Source: Planctomycetota bacterium (lineage in GTDB: Bacteria > Planctomycetota > Phycisphaerae > UBA1845 > UTPLA1). Taken from it: a stretch of DNA of 64,000 nucleotides. This document shows positions 8,440 through 16,951 of this stretch, in pieces. Position 1 is the stretch's first letter, and every line of letters starts with the position of its first letter. Position numbers and translations under genes: made by a program. The notes beneath the pieces are model-generated. The model was not told the DNA's origin, ran no database searches, and saw nothing but the letters and a program-made list of their open reading frames with translations. The stretch spans positions 62,001-126,000 of the forward strand of contig JAATGM010000017.1 of the NCBI GenBank assembly GCA_015654675.1, written 5' to 3'.

Positions 8440-9825
8440 ATGCTGAGTTTGTCAAAGATAACAAAGCGATTCGGCTCGGCGGTGGCGCTCGAAGACGTTT
8501 CGATTGCGTTTGAACCGGGATCGGTACACGCCGTCCTGGGGGAAAACGGGGCCGGCAAGACGACGCTGATGCGGATCCTGTTCGGACTGCTGCAACCCGA
8601 CTCGGGGCTCATCACGCTGAACGGGTTGCGACTGGAACTACGCCGGCCGGCGGACGCACAGCGGGCGGGGATCGGGATGGTGCATCAACACTTCAAACTG
8701 GTCGAGCAGATGACGGTGGCGGAAAACATTGTGCTTGGGGAGCGCGCCAGCGGACGCTGGCTGCCTCGATCGGCTGTGCGGCAGCGGGCTTTGGAAGCGG
8801 CGCGGCGGACCGGGTTGGAGATCGAGCCCGATCGGCGGGTAGAGGAGTTGTCGGTCGGACAGAGACAACGGGTTGAATTGCTGAAGGTATTACAGCACGA
8901 GGTCTCGACGCTCATTCTTGACGAGCCAACCGCGGTTTTGACGCCGGCAGAGGTGGAGCAGCTCTTTGCGGCGGTTCGCGCTCTACGCGGCCGCGGATGT
9001 CGAATAATCTTCATCTCGCACAAGTTGGCGGAGGTCTCGGCGATCAGCGACGTGGTGAGCGTATTACGGCGCGGGCGGCTGATTTGCACTGAGGCGATTG
9101 GCAAGCTGTCTCCCGCCGATTTGGCGGAGCGAATGGTGGGCGAGCGTCTTGCACCCAGCGAACGGCAACCCGGTCGCGCCAGTGGCGAGCCGGTGCTGGA
9201 ACTGCGGGAACCGCCGCTCAGCGTGCGGCGCGGCGAGGTCGTTGCCATTGCGGGCGTCGACGGAAACGGACAACAGGAGCTAACCCGGGCAATCGTCGAG
9301 CAGGCATGGCCGGCGCATATCGCCGATGACCGCCAGCGTGAAGCGCTGGTGCTGCCGATGAACGTGGCCGAGAACGCGATACTAAAGCGACACGAAGAGG
9401 CGGAATTTTCGCGATGCGGCTGGCTGCGCCGCGCGGCGATCGGGGCATTTGCCGAGCGAATTGTGCGTGAGTTTGACGTTCGCGGGCCCGGAATCCGGTC
9501 CGCAGTGGGAGCACTTTCGGGAGGGAATCAGCAGAAACTCGTAGTCGGGCGGGAACTATCCGGGAAGCCCACCCTGATCGTCGCGGCGAATCCCACACGC
9601 GGCCTGGACGTCGCGGCGACGCAATTTGTCCACGGCCGGTTGCTGGCGGCCCGTGATGAGGGCGCAGGCGTGGTGCTGATTAGCGCTGACTTGGATGAAA
9701 TTCTGCTGTTGGCGGACCGAGTGCTCGTGATCTACGCCGGGCGGCTGACGCCGGCGCCACCCGATTTGTCCGGGGTATTCGACGCCTCTGCGATTGGACG
9801 GATGATGGCAGGGCTGGCGGCGTGA
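8440..9825 (+). CDS. Nucleoside/sugar-type ABC importer, double ATPase with shortened second domain
   Basis: 461 aa with two nucleotide-binding domains, as in BmpA/RfuB-type importers. Domain 1 is complete: Walker A GENGAGKTT, the ELSVGQRQRVE signature, Walker B LILDEPTA. Domain 2 has the usual degenerate Walker A (GVDGNGQQEL), the ALSGGNQQKL signature and AANPTRGLDVAAT. Only about 23 residues separate GNGQQEL from LPMNVAEN, where relatives have roughly 50, so a beta-hairpin region of domain 2 appears deleted. The start at ATG 8440 matches the beginning of homology. The permease gene overlaps by four bases (GTGA). No substrate-binding lipoprotein is in the window. Confidence 0.9.
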   Translation: MLSLSKITKRFGSAVALEDVSIAFEPGSVHAVLGENGAGKTTLMRILFGLLQPDSGLITLNGLRLELRRPADAQRAGIGMVHQHFKLVEQMTVAENIVLGERASGRWLPRSAVRQRALEAARRTGLEIEPDRRVEELSVGQRQRVELLKVLQHEVSTLILDEPTAVLTPAEVEQLFAAVRALRGRGCRIIFISHKLAEVSAISDVVSVLRRGRLICTEAIGKLSPADLAERMVGERLAPSERQPGRASGEPVLELREPPLSVRRGEVVAIAGVDGNGQQELTRAIVEQAWPAHIADDRQREALVLPMNVAENAILKRHEEAEFSRCGWLRRAAIGAFAERIVREFDVRGPGIRSAVGALSGGNQQKLVVGRELSGKPTLIVAANPTRGLDVAATQFVHGRLLAARDEGAGVVLISADLDEILLLADRVLVIYAGRLTPAPPDLSGVFDASAIGRMMAGLAA

Positions 9826-10880
9826 CCGCGGCCGGGCGGCAACGCGCGACCGCATTGGCCGCATCGCTGGGAGCGGCGGCGGGCGGGCTGCTGGTCATGC
9901 TTGGCGTAGTTGCGGCGTTTGGGTATGACGCGCGCGACGTGGCGCGGGCATTCGGCGTTGCGGTGGCGGGGAGTTGGGATCGATTTGCCGCCGTGTTGCT
10001 GGTGGCCTGTCCATTGATCGTCATTGGGCTGGCGCTGACGCTCGCGTTTCGGTGCGGAGTCTGGAACATCGGGGCCGAGGGGCAGTATCTGCTCGGAGCG
10101 TTGGGCGCGGCTGTCGCGGCGCGATTGCTGGCACGCGGTCCGGGCGTTCTGGTGCTTTCGGCCGTACTGGCGGCGGGGCTCGCCGGCGGCGCAGTTTGGG
10201 CCGGTGTCGCCGCTGTGTTGAAGCGCTATCGAGGTGTGCAAGAAGTGCTCAGCACGATCCTGCTCAATTTCGTCGCGATCCAGATCGCGGCGATCATCGT
10301 TCGAGGATGGCTCGTTGACGCACACAGTGCCGACCGGGATACGACCGCCGAAATCTCGGCGGCGGCGACCCTGTCGATTCTGTACGCGCCGGCAGGTCTG
10401 CACGCCGGAATCGTCATCGCGATCGGACTTGCACCGCTGCTGTGGGTCTTCCTGGAGCGAACGACGTGGGGGTTTCGCACGCGAGCCGTCGGACTGAATC
10501 CGATCGCGGCCGGGCTGGCGCGAATTCCGGTCGGGCGCTTCGGCGTGGGTACGTTCGTGATGAGCGGCGCGCTGGCGGGACTGGCCGGGGCCATCGAGCT
10601 GTCGGGAAACACGCACTACCTGACGGCCTCGTACGCAAGCGGATATGGCTACACGGCCATTGCGGTGGCGTTATTGGCGCGACTTGAGCCGCTCGGGGTG
10701 ATTCCGGCGGCGATTTTCTTTGCCGCGCTGGAAACCGGCGTGCGCGGGCTGCAGAAGTCGCCGGATCCTGCGCTGGCCGGGTTTCCGACCGTTCTGACCC
10801 AGGTGGCGCAGGGGGTCGTCATTCTCGCGACAGTGATGCTGACGCGAACGCGGCTCGGCGGAGCAGGGCGCGCGCGATGA
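9822..10880 (+). CDS. ABC importer permease 1 (nucleoside/simple sugar family)
   Basis: 352 aa integral membrane protein of the BPD_transp_2 type. It has about eight to ten hydrophobic segments and the family-typical NIGAEGQYLLGALGA motif near residue 80, followed by VQEVLSTILLNF. It starts at GTG 9822 overlapping the ATPase stop, so the two are translationally coupled. The partner permease is not adjacent: it begins 1.9 kb downstream, beyond an opposite-strand gene. The substrate is not inferable; nucleosides, riboflavin and simple sugars are the known options. Confidence 0.9.
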   Translation: MTAAGRQRATALAASLGAAAGGLLVMLGVVAAFGYDARDVARAFGVAVAGSWDRFAAVLLVACPLIVIGLALTLAFRCGVWNIGAEGQYLLGALGAAVAARLLARGPGVLVLSAVLAAGLAGGAVWAGVAAVLKRYRGVQEVLSTILLNFVAIQIAAIIVRGWLVDAHSADRDTTAEISAAATLSILYAPAGLHAGIVIAIGLAPLLWVFLERTTWGFRTRAVGLNPIAAGLARIPVGRFGVGTFVMSGALAGLAGAIELSGNTHYLTASYASGYGYTAIAVALLARLEPLGVIPAAIFFAALETGVRGLQKSPDPALAGFPTVLTQVAQGVVILATVMLTRTRLGGAGRAR

Positions 10881-10907
10881 GATTGAGTCCATTCCCTCAT
10901 CGCGCGC
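10870..10907. terminator. Strong hairpin between convergent genes
   Basis: Perfect 12-bp inverted repeat, GCGCGCGATGAG (10870-10881) with CTCATCGCGCGC (10896-10907), around a 14-base loop. It overlaps the stop codon of the permease and lies 25 bases beyond the end of the convergent dockerin gene. There is no T-tract on either side, so it is not a classic intrinsic terminator, but a bidirectional RNA 3'-end role is plausible. Confidence 0.5.
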
Positions 10908-10931
10908 CCCGTAACCACACTGAGTCGAGCG

Positions 10932-12425
10932 TCAGCACCCGCCGCCGCTAACCAGGCACATCGCAAACGGGTTGACGTCCGCGACGCCAATCTGACCGTC
11001 GGGCGTCGTTTCGAGGTCTCCGGCGCAGCGCTCAGTCGGAGTGCCGCCGCCGATCACGAGGCGATCCACGAAGCGGGCGATATCGGCACCATTGACGAGG
11101 CCGTCGCCATTCAGATCGCCGCGAGTGCACGCGATGGCTGCCGGCGCGATCGTCGTGGCGGTCATATCCACGGCATTCAGTTTGAACTGCGCGAGCTTCA
11201 AGATGCCCGGCGACGGGGCGACGTCGGCATCGAAGCGGAAGTTGGAGAGCGTGCCCCAGCGAAGGGCGTTGCCGTTGGGATTGTCGGCGTAGGACTGGGC
11301 AACCGACCAGGTCACCGCGCCCCCCGCGACGACGGGAGCCCAATCGGCGCCATCCGTGGTCACGTCATTAATGCCGTCGCCGTCGTAATAATTCACGTCG
11401 TGAAACCCGAGATGGCTTAAGGTGGCGTAAATCGACACAGGAATGCTGATCGACGCAACCGCCCGGTCCGACGAGAGATTCTGCACCGCATACTCATAGT
11501 GATAGAGTCCGCCGCCAAGGTTCGTGGCCTGGGCCGATACGATGACCAGTCCCGTGAAACCGCCGTCCTCGGGCGTCACAACGTCCGTTTCGGTTACCGT
11601 CGGGTCGAGGTCCTTCCATGCCCGAATCCCCGGGCGCTGGCGGATGGTTTCGACGTTGGGATCAGTTCCGAAGACTCCGAAAGTCCAATTGCTGCCGCTG
11701 CCATTGACGGAAATCTGGCGATAGGAAGCATTATTGTTTTGGTTTCCAGCGGCCGCGTCGTCTTCGGTGTTGTATTGGCCCTCGACAAAATACTTCGTGG
11801 GGGCGTTGCGTGTGGTTGATGGCTCGAGATCGAGCACGTCAATGCGCAGCCGCCGCCCGGTATTTGCACCCGTGAACGGCGGATTGGCCGTGGGTTCGGC
11901 GTGCTCGCCCGTGACCGGATTGATCTGCCAGCGCGGGCTGACATCACCCTGCGTCCCGTTTCGACCGGCCGCGTAGGGGTCGGAGCAGCCCACGCCGAGC
12001 TTTTCAAACGTGCCGGGATTGGTGCAGGCGCAGCAAACGCTCTGTGCGAGGGCCGCGAACCCGTGCTTGGCCCATGTTTGGCCGATCTGCTCGAAGCGGG
12101 TGTAGCCGGCCGCATCGGGCTTCAGGCGGAAACAGTTCTGGGAAATGACGGGATGGCGATCATCCGGGTCGGGATACCAGTTGACCGTGGTGTTCCCGAT
12201 ATTGCAGGAAGTCGTGCCGACGGAGAATGCGACGTACGTGTGGCCGTTAAGCGAATCGCTTCCGAAGGACACGATTTGCTGGCTGCCCTGCAACTGGGCG
12301 AGCGTTCCTACGATAAGATCGGGCCCGTTGCTCGGACCCGGACAGGCGGCCCAGGCCGAGCTTAGCGCGATGCCGAAGCAAATGGGCCCAATGAGTGTCA
12401 GAGATGATCGTGGATCGCGATTCAT
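10932..12425 (-). CDS. Secreted protein with C-terminal dockerin-like repeats
   Basis: 497 aa. The start at ATG 12425 has GGAGGACACTTC directly before it; the longer frame to 12512 is not needed. Signal peptide residues 1-27 end SSAWA. The mature part is Cys-rich in the N-terminal third (QSVCCACTNPGTFEKLGVGC) and has no domain I recognise. The C-terminus carries two EF-hand-like dockerin repeats: DLNGDGLVNGADIARFVDRL, then DGQIGVADVNPFAMCL, ending GGGC. It is oriented against the flanking ABC permease genes and splits them. A good minus-strand promoter lies at 12599-12628. Confidence 0.85.
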   Translation of the reverse strand: MNRDPRSSLTLIGPICFGIALSSAWAACPGPSNGPDLIVGTLAQLQGSQQIVSFGSDSLNGHTYVAFSVGTTSCNIGNTTVNWYPDPDDRHPVISQNCFRLKPDAAGYTRFEQIGQTWAKHGFAALAQSVCCACTNPGTFEKLGVGCSDPYAAGRNGTQGDVSPRWQINPVTGEHAEPTANPPFTGANTGRRLRIDVLDLEPSTTRNAPTKYFVEGQYNTEDDAAAGNQNNNASYRQISVNGSGSNWTFGVFGTDPNVETIRQRPGIRAWKDLDPTVTETDVVTPEDGGFTGLVIVSAQATNLGGGLYHYEYAVQNLSSDRAVASISIPVSIYATLSHLGFHDVNYYDGDGINDVTTDGADWAPVVAGGAVTWSVAQSYADNPNGNALRWGTLSNFRFDADVAPSPGILKLAQFKLNAVDMTATTIAPAAIACTRGDLNGDGLVNGADIARFVDRLVIGGGTPTERCAGDLETTPDGQIGVADVNPFAMCLVSGGGC

Positions 12426-12776
12426 GAAGTGTCCTCCGCGGACCGCCGGCATGCGCCAGAATTGTGATGACGCGGGCCAAGCAGGGTCCAAAGAAATGAG
12501 ACGATTCGCCACTCAAACTGCTCTTGGCGACGAACGCCGCCACGAGTGTTCCGGTCGAACGGCGCCGGCGACAACTGCGCGCCGCACGGCGAAGCTTGAT
12601 ACTAATTCTTGCGCGACTCGAATTTCAAACAAAATCGCGCGACGTTGTCCGAAATTCGGCGCGCGCTTGCGCGCGATGTGCACGTGCAAAGATTCGGCGC
12701 GCTTTGGACGTGACTCAACCCACACTCTTCGTGCTGTCGCACATCCCTGGTTACCAGCCCACGGGTGCACGCACAC
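12426..12776. other. Intergenic region between dockerin gene and permease 2
   Basis: 351 bases with no supported gene. It holds the 5' leader (about 165 bases) and promoter of the dockerin gene, and several GCGC-rich inverted repeats around 12658-12700, for example a CGCGCGC-TT-GCGCGCG-like hairpin. No clear plus-strand promoter or ribosome site for permease 2 was found here. Confidence 0.6.
12599..12628 (-). promoter_or_regulatory. Sigma-70-like promoter for dockerin gene
   Basis: Minus-strand -35 TTGAAA (12623-12628), 18-base spacer, -10 TAGTAT (12599-12604). It matches five of six bases at -35 and four of six at -10, and implies a leader of about 165 bases before ATG 12425. Confidence 0.5.
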
Positions 12777-13679
12777 ATGAACACCGCCGCGTGGTCGATT
12801 TTTGTTCGGGGCGCGGAAGCGGCAGTTCCGCTCCTGCTCGCAGCTACCGGTGAACTCATCGCCGAGCGCTCGGGACTGATCAACATCGGCATTGAGGGCA
12901 CAATGCTGGCCGGCGCGTTTGCCGGGGCGGCTGCGGCCTGGTGGAGCGGCTCCGCGTTTTGCGGAGCGGCGGCCGCGACAGCAGTCGGTGCGGCAATCGG
13001 GCTCATCTTCGCGCTCTGGACGGTGGCGGGAAGGCGCGACCAGATCGTAACTGGGCTGGGAGTCAATCTGCTCGCGGCCGGGCTGACTGGCGTAGCCGTT
13101 CAGCGAATCACCGCGCATTGCGCCGCCGCTGGGACCGCATTTACTCCACCTGGGCTGTGGGAAGCAGCTCCGTTCGACGTAGTCATGGTTGCGGCAATTC
13201 TTCTAACTGTCCTGGTGCACATTGCGCTTTACCACACCCGTGCCGGGCTGACGTTGCGGGCGGTGGGCGAAAACCCGGCGGCGGCCGATGCTGCCGGCAT
13301 TCGCGTGGGAATGGTGCGGACGATGGCGGCCACGGCCGGCTGCGCGATGGTGGGGCTGGCCGGCGCCTACCTGTCCCTCGGCCTGACCCGGACCTTTCAG
13401 GAGCAAATGACCGGGGGGCGTGGTTTCCTGGCGCTGGCCTTGGTCATCGTCGGAAGGTGGACGCCGGTGGGGGTATTCGCGGCCGCGTTGCTCTTCGGGC
13501 TGCTGAACTCATTGCAGGAGGTCCTGCAGCCGGCTTTGGGTACGCACGTTTACTTGCTCTATCCAGCGCTGCTGGCGATGCCCTACGTGCTCACGCTTGT
13601 CGTGCTGGCGGGTTGGGCAGGAAGAACACGACCTCCGGCATCGCTCGGCGCGCCCTACGATCGCGGGGCGGAGGCGTAG
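12777..13679 (+). CDS. ABC importer permease 2 (nucleoside/simple sugar family)
   Basis: 300 aa permease, partner of the protein at 9822. It shows the conserved LPLLLAATGELIAERSG-like and NIGIEGTMLAGAF segments near the N-terminus, LRAVGENPAAADAAG in the central cytoplasmic loop, and RGFLALALVIVGRWTP near the end, all typical of this family. There are about eight hydrophobic segments. GTG 12765 is an alternative start; neither has a clear ribosome site. It is separated from the rest of the transporter by the dockerin gene, so its expression must come from its own promoter or from readthrough. Confidence 0.9.
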   Translation: MNTAAWSIFVRGAEAAVPLLLAATGELIAERSGLINIGIEGTMLAGAFAGAAAAWWSGSAFCGAAAATAVGAAIGLIFALWTVAGRRDQIVTGLGVNLLAAGLTGVAVQRITAHCAAAGTAFTPPGLWEAAPFDVVMVAAILLTVLVHIALYHTRAGLTLRAVGENPAAADAAGIRVGMVRTMAATAGCAMVGLAGAYLSLGLTRTFQEQMTGGRGFLALALVIVGRWTPVGVFAAALLFGLLNSLQEVLQPALGTHVYLLYPALLAMPYVLTLVVLAGWAGRTRPPASLGAPYDRGAEA

Positions 13680-13684
13680 GCCCG

Positions 13685-14218
13685 ATGGAGATCAACCGCA
13701 ATTCGAAATCCGGTGGGGAACTCGCTTCGGTGCAGGTGAGGCACGATCTGCGCCCGGGAGACATTGGGGCGGTCGTCTCAATGCACGGATTGATCTACGC
13801 CCGCGAACACGGATTCGATGCAACATTTGAGGCCTATGTCGCCGGTCCGTTGGCCGAATTCGTCATGGCCCGCAGATCGCGGGATCGAATCTGGCTCGCC
13901 GAGCGAAACGGGAAATTGGTCGGCAGCGTCGCCATTGTCGAAGCGGCCGCGCGGAATGCTCAACTGCGCTGGTTTCTCGTCGATCCGCAAGCGCGCGGAA
14001 CCGGCCTGGGACGGCGGCTACTCGCCGATGCCGTGACGTTTTCAAAGGGCTCGGGCTATGAATCGCTCTTCTTGTGGACCGTCAACGCGCTCGCAGCCGC
14101 AGCGCGGCTCTATCGGGAGGCCGGCTTCGTCAAAACCGAAGCCCGGCCGGGCCGCATGTGGGGCGTAAACGTCGTGGAAGAACGCTACGAGATCCGCTTT
14201 ACAGCGCAATCCGACTGA
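13685..14218 (+). CDS. GNAT-family N-acetyltransferase
   Basis: 177 aa acetyl-CoA-dependent acyltransferase. The fold is recognisable from RHDLRPGDIG near the start, a central strand LVGSVAIVEA, the acetyl-CoA pyrophosphate loop LVDPQARGTGLGRRLLADA (motif A), and the C-terminal VNALAAAARLYREAGF (motif B). It resembles the acetyltransferase half of MarR-GNAT fusion proteins but has no helix-turn-helix domain here. ATG 13685 begins five bases after the permease 2 stop, so the two are probably cotranscribed. The substrate is unknown. Confidence 0.9.
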   Translation: MEINRNSKSGGELASVQVRHDLRPGDIGAVVSMHGLIYAREHGFDATFEAYVAGPLAEFVMARRSRDRIWLAERNGKLVGSVAIVEAAARNAQLRWFLVDPQARGTGLGRRLLADAVTFSKGSGYESLFLWTVNALAAAARLYREAGFVKTEARPGRMWGVNVVEERYEIRFTAQSD

Positions 14219-14234
14219 GAAGGCCGAGTCCCGA

Positions 14235-16052
14235 TCAGGACTCTTTCTCCTCTTCGCCTTCCTCATCCTGCTTCCCGAAGATGACCTCGTGGCTGATGAT
14301 GCCGGTCGACTCTTCGCCGGCGCCATGCAGACCGCCGCGGCGCTGCTTCGGCTGCTTGCCGCCGGTCTTGGCGGCATTCGGATCGACTTCGGTCGTCGAA
14401 CCGGCTGCCCAGTCGGCCCGCTTCTTCGAGAGGGCGATCTTGCGCTCCTGCGAATCGACGCGGAGAATCTTCACTTCGAGGTCCTGACCAATCTGGACCT
14501 CGTTGTGCGGATCCTCGACCTTGTGATCAGCCAGCTCGGACACGTGCAGGAGGCCTTCAAGATCCTGCTCCAACTCGACGAAGACGCCGAAGTTGGTGAT
14601 CTTGGTCACCTTGCCCTGAATGATCATGCCCGGAATATAGCGATCCGGTACAGCGCGAAGCCACGGATCCTCGGTCAGCTGCTTGAGCCCAAGTGCGATG
14701 CGTTGCTTCTCCTGATCGACGCTCAGGACTACGCACTTGATCTCGTCGCCCTTCTTGAGCAGTTCCGACGGATGGCCGATCTTCTTGGTCCAGCTCATGT
14801 CGGAGATGTGCAGCAAGCCGTCGATGCCTTCTTCGATCTCGATGAAGGCGCCGTAGTTCGTCAAATTGCGGACCTTGCCGGTGACGATCGTGTTCGGGGG
14901 ATATCGCTCGGCCACGCGTGTCCACGGATTCGTCTCGGTCTGCTTTAGGCCGAGCGAAATCTCCTGCTTCGCCTTGTTCACGTCGAGAACAACGCACTCA
15001 ACCGTGTCGCCGCCGTTGAGCAACTCGGACGGGTGGTTGATGCGGCGGGTCCAGCTCATCTCGCTGATGTGAATGAGGCCCTCAATACCGGCCTGCAGCT
15101 TCACGAATGCGCCGTAGTTGGTCAGACTGACGACCTCGCCCTTGACGCGCGAATTGACCGGATACTTGCCTTCCACCTCGTCCCACGGGTTGTTTTGCGT
15201 CTGCTTGAGGCCGAGGGCGATCTTCTCACGCTCCTTGTCGATATTCAAAATCTTGATCTTGATGCGGTCATCGACCTTGAGGATTTCGCTCGGGTGCCCG
15301 ATGCGATCCCAGCTCATATCGGTGATATGCAGCAGACCGTCGATGCCGCCCAAATCGACGAACGCCCCGAAGTCGGCAATGTTTTTCACGACGCCGTCGC
15401 GAATCTGGCCGAGTTCGATCTCGCTCATGAGCTTGTGCTTGGCCTCAGCCCGCGTGTCTTCCAGAAGCTTCCGGCGCGAGACGACAATGTTGCGGCGCTC
15501 GGTGTCGATCTTGATGACGATCGCTTCGACCGTGCGGCCGAGATATTCGTTGATGTCGGCCGGCCGGCGGATATCGACCTGGCTGGCCGGGAGGAAGACG
15601 GGCACGCCGATGTCGACCAGCAGTCCGCCCTTGATCTTGCGTGTAACCTTGCCGGAGACCTTCTTGCCCTCTTGGCATTCGGCCATGACCATTTCCCAGC
15701 CGCGGATTCGGTCGGCCTTGCGCTTGGAAAGAAGAATCGTGCCGCCGTCGGACTCCAGCGCTTCGACAAGGACTGAAATCTCCTCGCCGACTTTGATCGC
15801 GTTGCGATCGTCCCACTCATCGATCGGAATGTACCCCTCGCTCTTGAGGCCGACGTCGACCACGACTTCGTTGCCGCTGATTCCGCGGATGCGGCCCGAC
15901 AGGATGGACTTCGACTTCTGGTCGCCGACGGTCTTGTCGATAGCACCGGTGACGGTTTGAGTTTCAAGTGACCCGCCGAAAGCGTCGGCAAGTTCGCGAT
16001 TGAGGTCGTCTTCGTCGATCCGGATGCTGTCGAGCAGTTCGTTCATGGCCAT
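14235..16052 (-). CDS. rpsA: 30S ribosomal protein S1
   Basis: 605 aa RNA-binding ribosomal protein that brings mRNA to the 30S subunit. Six S1 domains follow one another: two divergent N-terminal ones (ribosome-anchoring type), then four close repeats each ending in a variant of IALGLKQTxxNPW. The fifth and sixth repeats show TNYGAFIEIEEGIDGLLH- and TNFGVFVELEQDLEGLLH-type cores. The C-terminus is a Lys/Gln-rich linker and an acidic tail (DEEGEEEKES). ATG 16052 or 16046 can start it (MAMNELLD); there is no strong ribosome site, as is common for rpsA. Upstream in-frame extension to 16376 is non-coding leader. Confidence 0.96.
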   Translation of the reverse strand: MAMNELLDSIRIDEDDLNRELADAFGGSLETQTVTGAIDKTVGDQKSKSILSGRIRGISGNEVVVDVGLKSEGYIPIDEWDDRNAIKVGEEISVLVEALESDGGTILLSKRKADRIRGWEMVMAECQEGKKVSGKVTRKIKGGLLVDIGVPVFLPASQVDIRRPADINEYLGRTVEAIVIKIDTERRNIVVSRRKLLEDTRAEAKHKLMSEIELGQIRDGVVKNIADFGAFVDLGGIDGLLHITDMSWDRIGHPSEILKVDDRIKIKILNIDKEREKIALGLKQTQNNPWDEVEGKYPVNSRVKGEVVSLTNYGAFVKLQAGIEGLIHISEMSWTRRINHPSELLNGGDTVECVVLDVNKAKQEISLGLKQTETNPWTRVAERYPPNTIVTGKVRNLTNYGAFIEIEEGIDGLLHISDMSWTKKIGHPSELLKKGDEIKCVVLSVDQEKQRIALGLKQLTEDPWLRAVPDRYIPGMIIQGKVTKITNFGVFVELEQDLEGLLHVSELADHKVEDPHNEVQIGQDLEVKILRVDSQERKIALSKKRADWAAGSTTEVDPNAAKTGGKQPKQRRGGLHGAGEESTGIISHEVIFGKQDEEGEEEKES

Positions 16053-16760
16053 AAGAGACTGGGCTTTCACCTGCCCGGCGCACGCGCTCCGGGCACAGGA
16101 TTCACAATCGATCTCGAGCGTGTCAAGCTGAGACGTGGGGACAAACCAAACCGGGGGGCGCGAAACGCTCGCGTCCTTGCTCCACGGCATGGAGGTCAGG
16201 GAGTATATCGGAGGACCGGAAGGCCCGCAAAGATGGAAGGTTAAGTTTACTAGTCGCCAATAAACAGAGGCGGCTGCCAGTCCGGCGGGCCGCCTCCATC
16301 GGTTCATCCTCGACAATGGTGGGAGTCGAGGTCGCAATGGAAGATAGGAAACGCCTACGGGCGTGTGGGATGACAAATACAGGAATTTCGCAAATAGGGG
16401 CGGCTGGAGTCCTCCACGCTCGCCCCCAGTCCATCGCGGGCTCGGTCGGGGGAGGGCCGCCGAACCCGGGGATTGAACGCCGAATCATAGCGCCGAAATG
16501 CCGACGGTTCCGCGGGGATCGTTGAAGGGCAATTCGCTGATCGACTCTGAAGTCGCCTATTGTGTCGAGAAACCGATCGTGGTTGTGAGCGGCGGGAGAG
16601 GGCAAGATCGCGGTGAGAAGTGAAGCGACGTAGACGCGCCGGATCGGCCGCGCCGGCCGGCAGATCGACTCGCCGACGAAGCTGGCACAGGCAGCGTGGG
16701 TGGATAAGATCAGGTCCCGAGGTTCGGTCGGCGCAATCGGTCATTCACTGACCAGAATCC
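16053..16760. other. Intergenic region between rpsA and tRNA
   Basis: 708 bases with no supported gene. It holds the rpsA promoter and leader, and a strong imperfect hairpin at 16397-16426 (GGGGCG arms with an inner GGAG/CTCC stem) that on the minus strand is followed by TATTTG. I tested it by eye for tmRNA, 6S and SRP features and found no convincing match. Confidence 0.5.
16202..16231 (-). promoter_or_regulatory. Candidate rpsA promoter
   Basis: Minus-strand -10 TATACT (16202-16207) with an 18-base spacer to a weak -35 TTTGCG (16226-16231). It would give a leader of about 145 bases, long enough for autogenous control by S1. Confidence 0.4.
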
Positions 16761-16833
16761 GGGCCCGTAGCTCAATGGTCAGAGCAAGGGACTCATAATC
16801 CCTGGGTTGTCGGTTCGAGTCCGACCGGGCCCA
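16761..16833 (+). tRNA. tRNA with anticodon CAT (Ile2 or elongator Met)
   Basis: 73-nt cloverleaf: acceptor GGGCCCG with CGGGCCC, D-arm GCTC/GAGC, anticodon stem AGGGA/TCCCT with loop CTCATAA, T-arm GTCGG/CCGAC with loop TTCGAGT, discriminator A, no encoded CCA. Anticodon is CAT. It is not the initiator type. Base pairs C4-G69 and C5-G68 resemble the tRNA-Ile2 set that TilS modifies to lysidine in E. coli, so Ile2 is possible; elongator Met is the alternative. Its 3' 44 bases plus one are repeated at 30113-30157, marking it as the likely attachment site of the island. Confidence 0.95.
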
Positions 16834-16834
16834 T
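16790..16834 (+). repeat. Direct repeat, left copy (tRNA 3' half)
   Basis: 45-base segment from the anticodon stem to one base past the tRNA. It matches 30113-30157 at 44 of 45 positions (C at 16801, T at 30124) in the same orientation. This is the layout of an attL site at an intact tRNA. Confidence 0.85.
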
Positions 16835-16951
16835 GCTTCTTATTATCTAAATCTGCGCCTAGCGGAACGGGGACTCGGGGTTCCTGCGCCGATGCTGGCG
16901 TTGGTAGCGGATCGTCGCGGTGCCTAGAGCCGTCGGGGGGGGTAAGGACTC

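Noticed and set aside
12941-13684. N-terminal extension of the GNAT gene across permease 2
   Set aside because: It is an out-of-frame reading of the permease gene; homology starts at ATG 13685.
16397-16426. Hairpin upstream of rpsA as part of tmRNA, 6S or SRP RNA
   Set aside because: No tRNA-like ends, tag reading frame, SRP tetraloop or 6S bubble could be seen; kept only as a hairpin.
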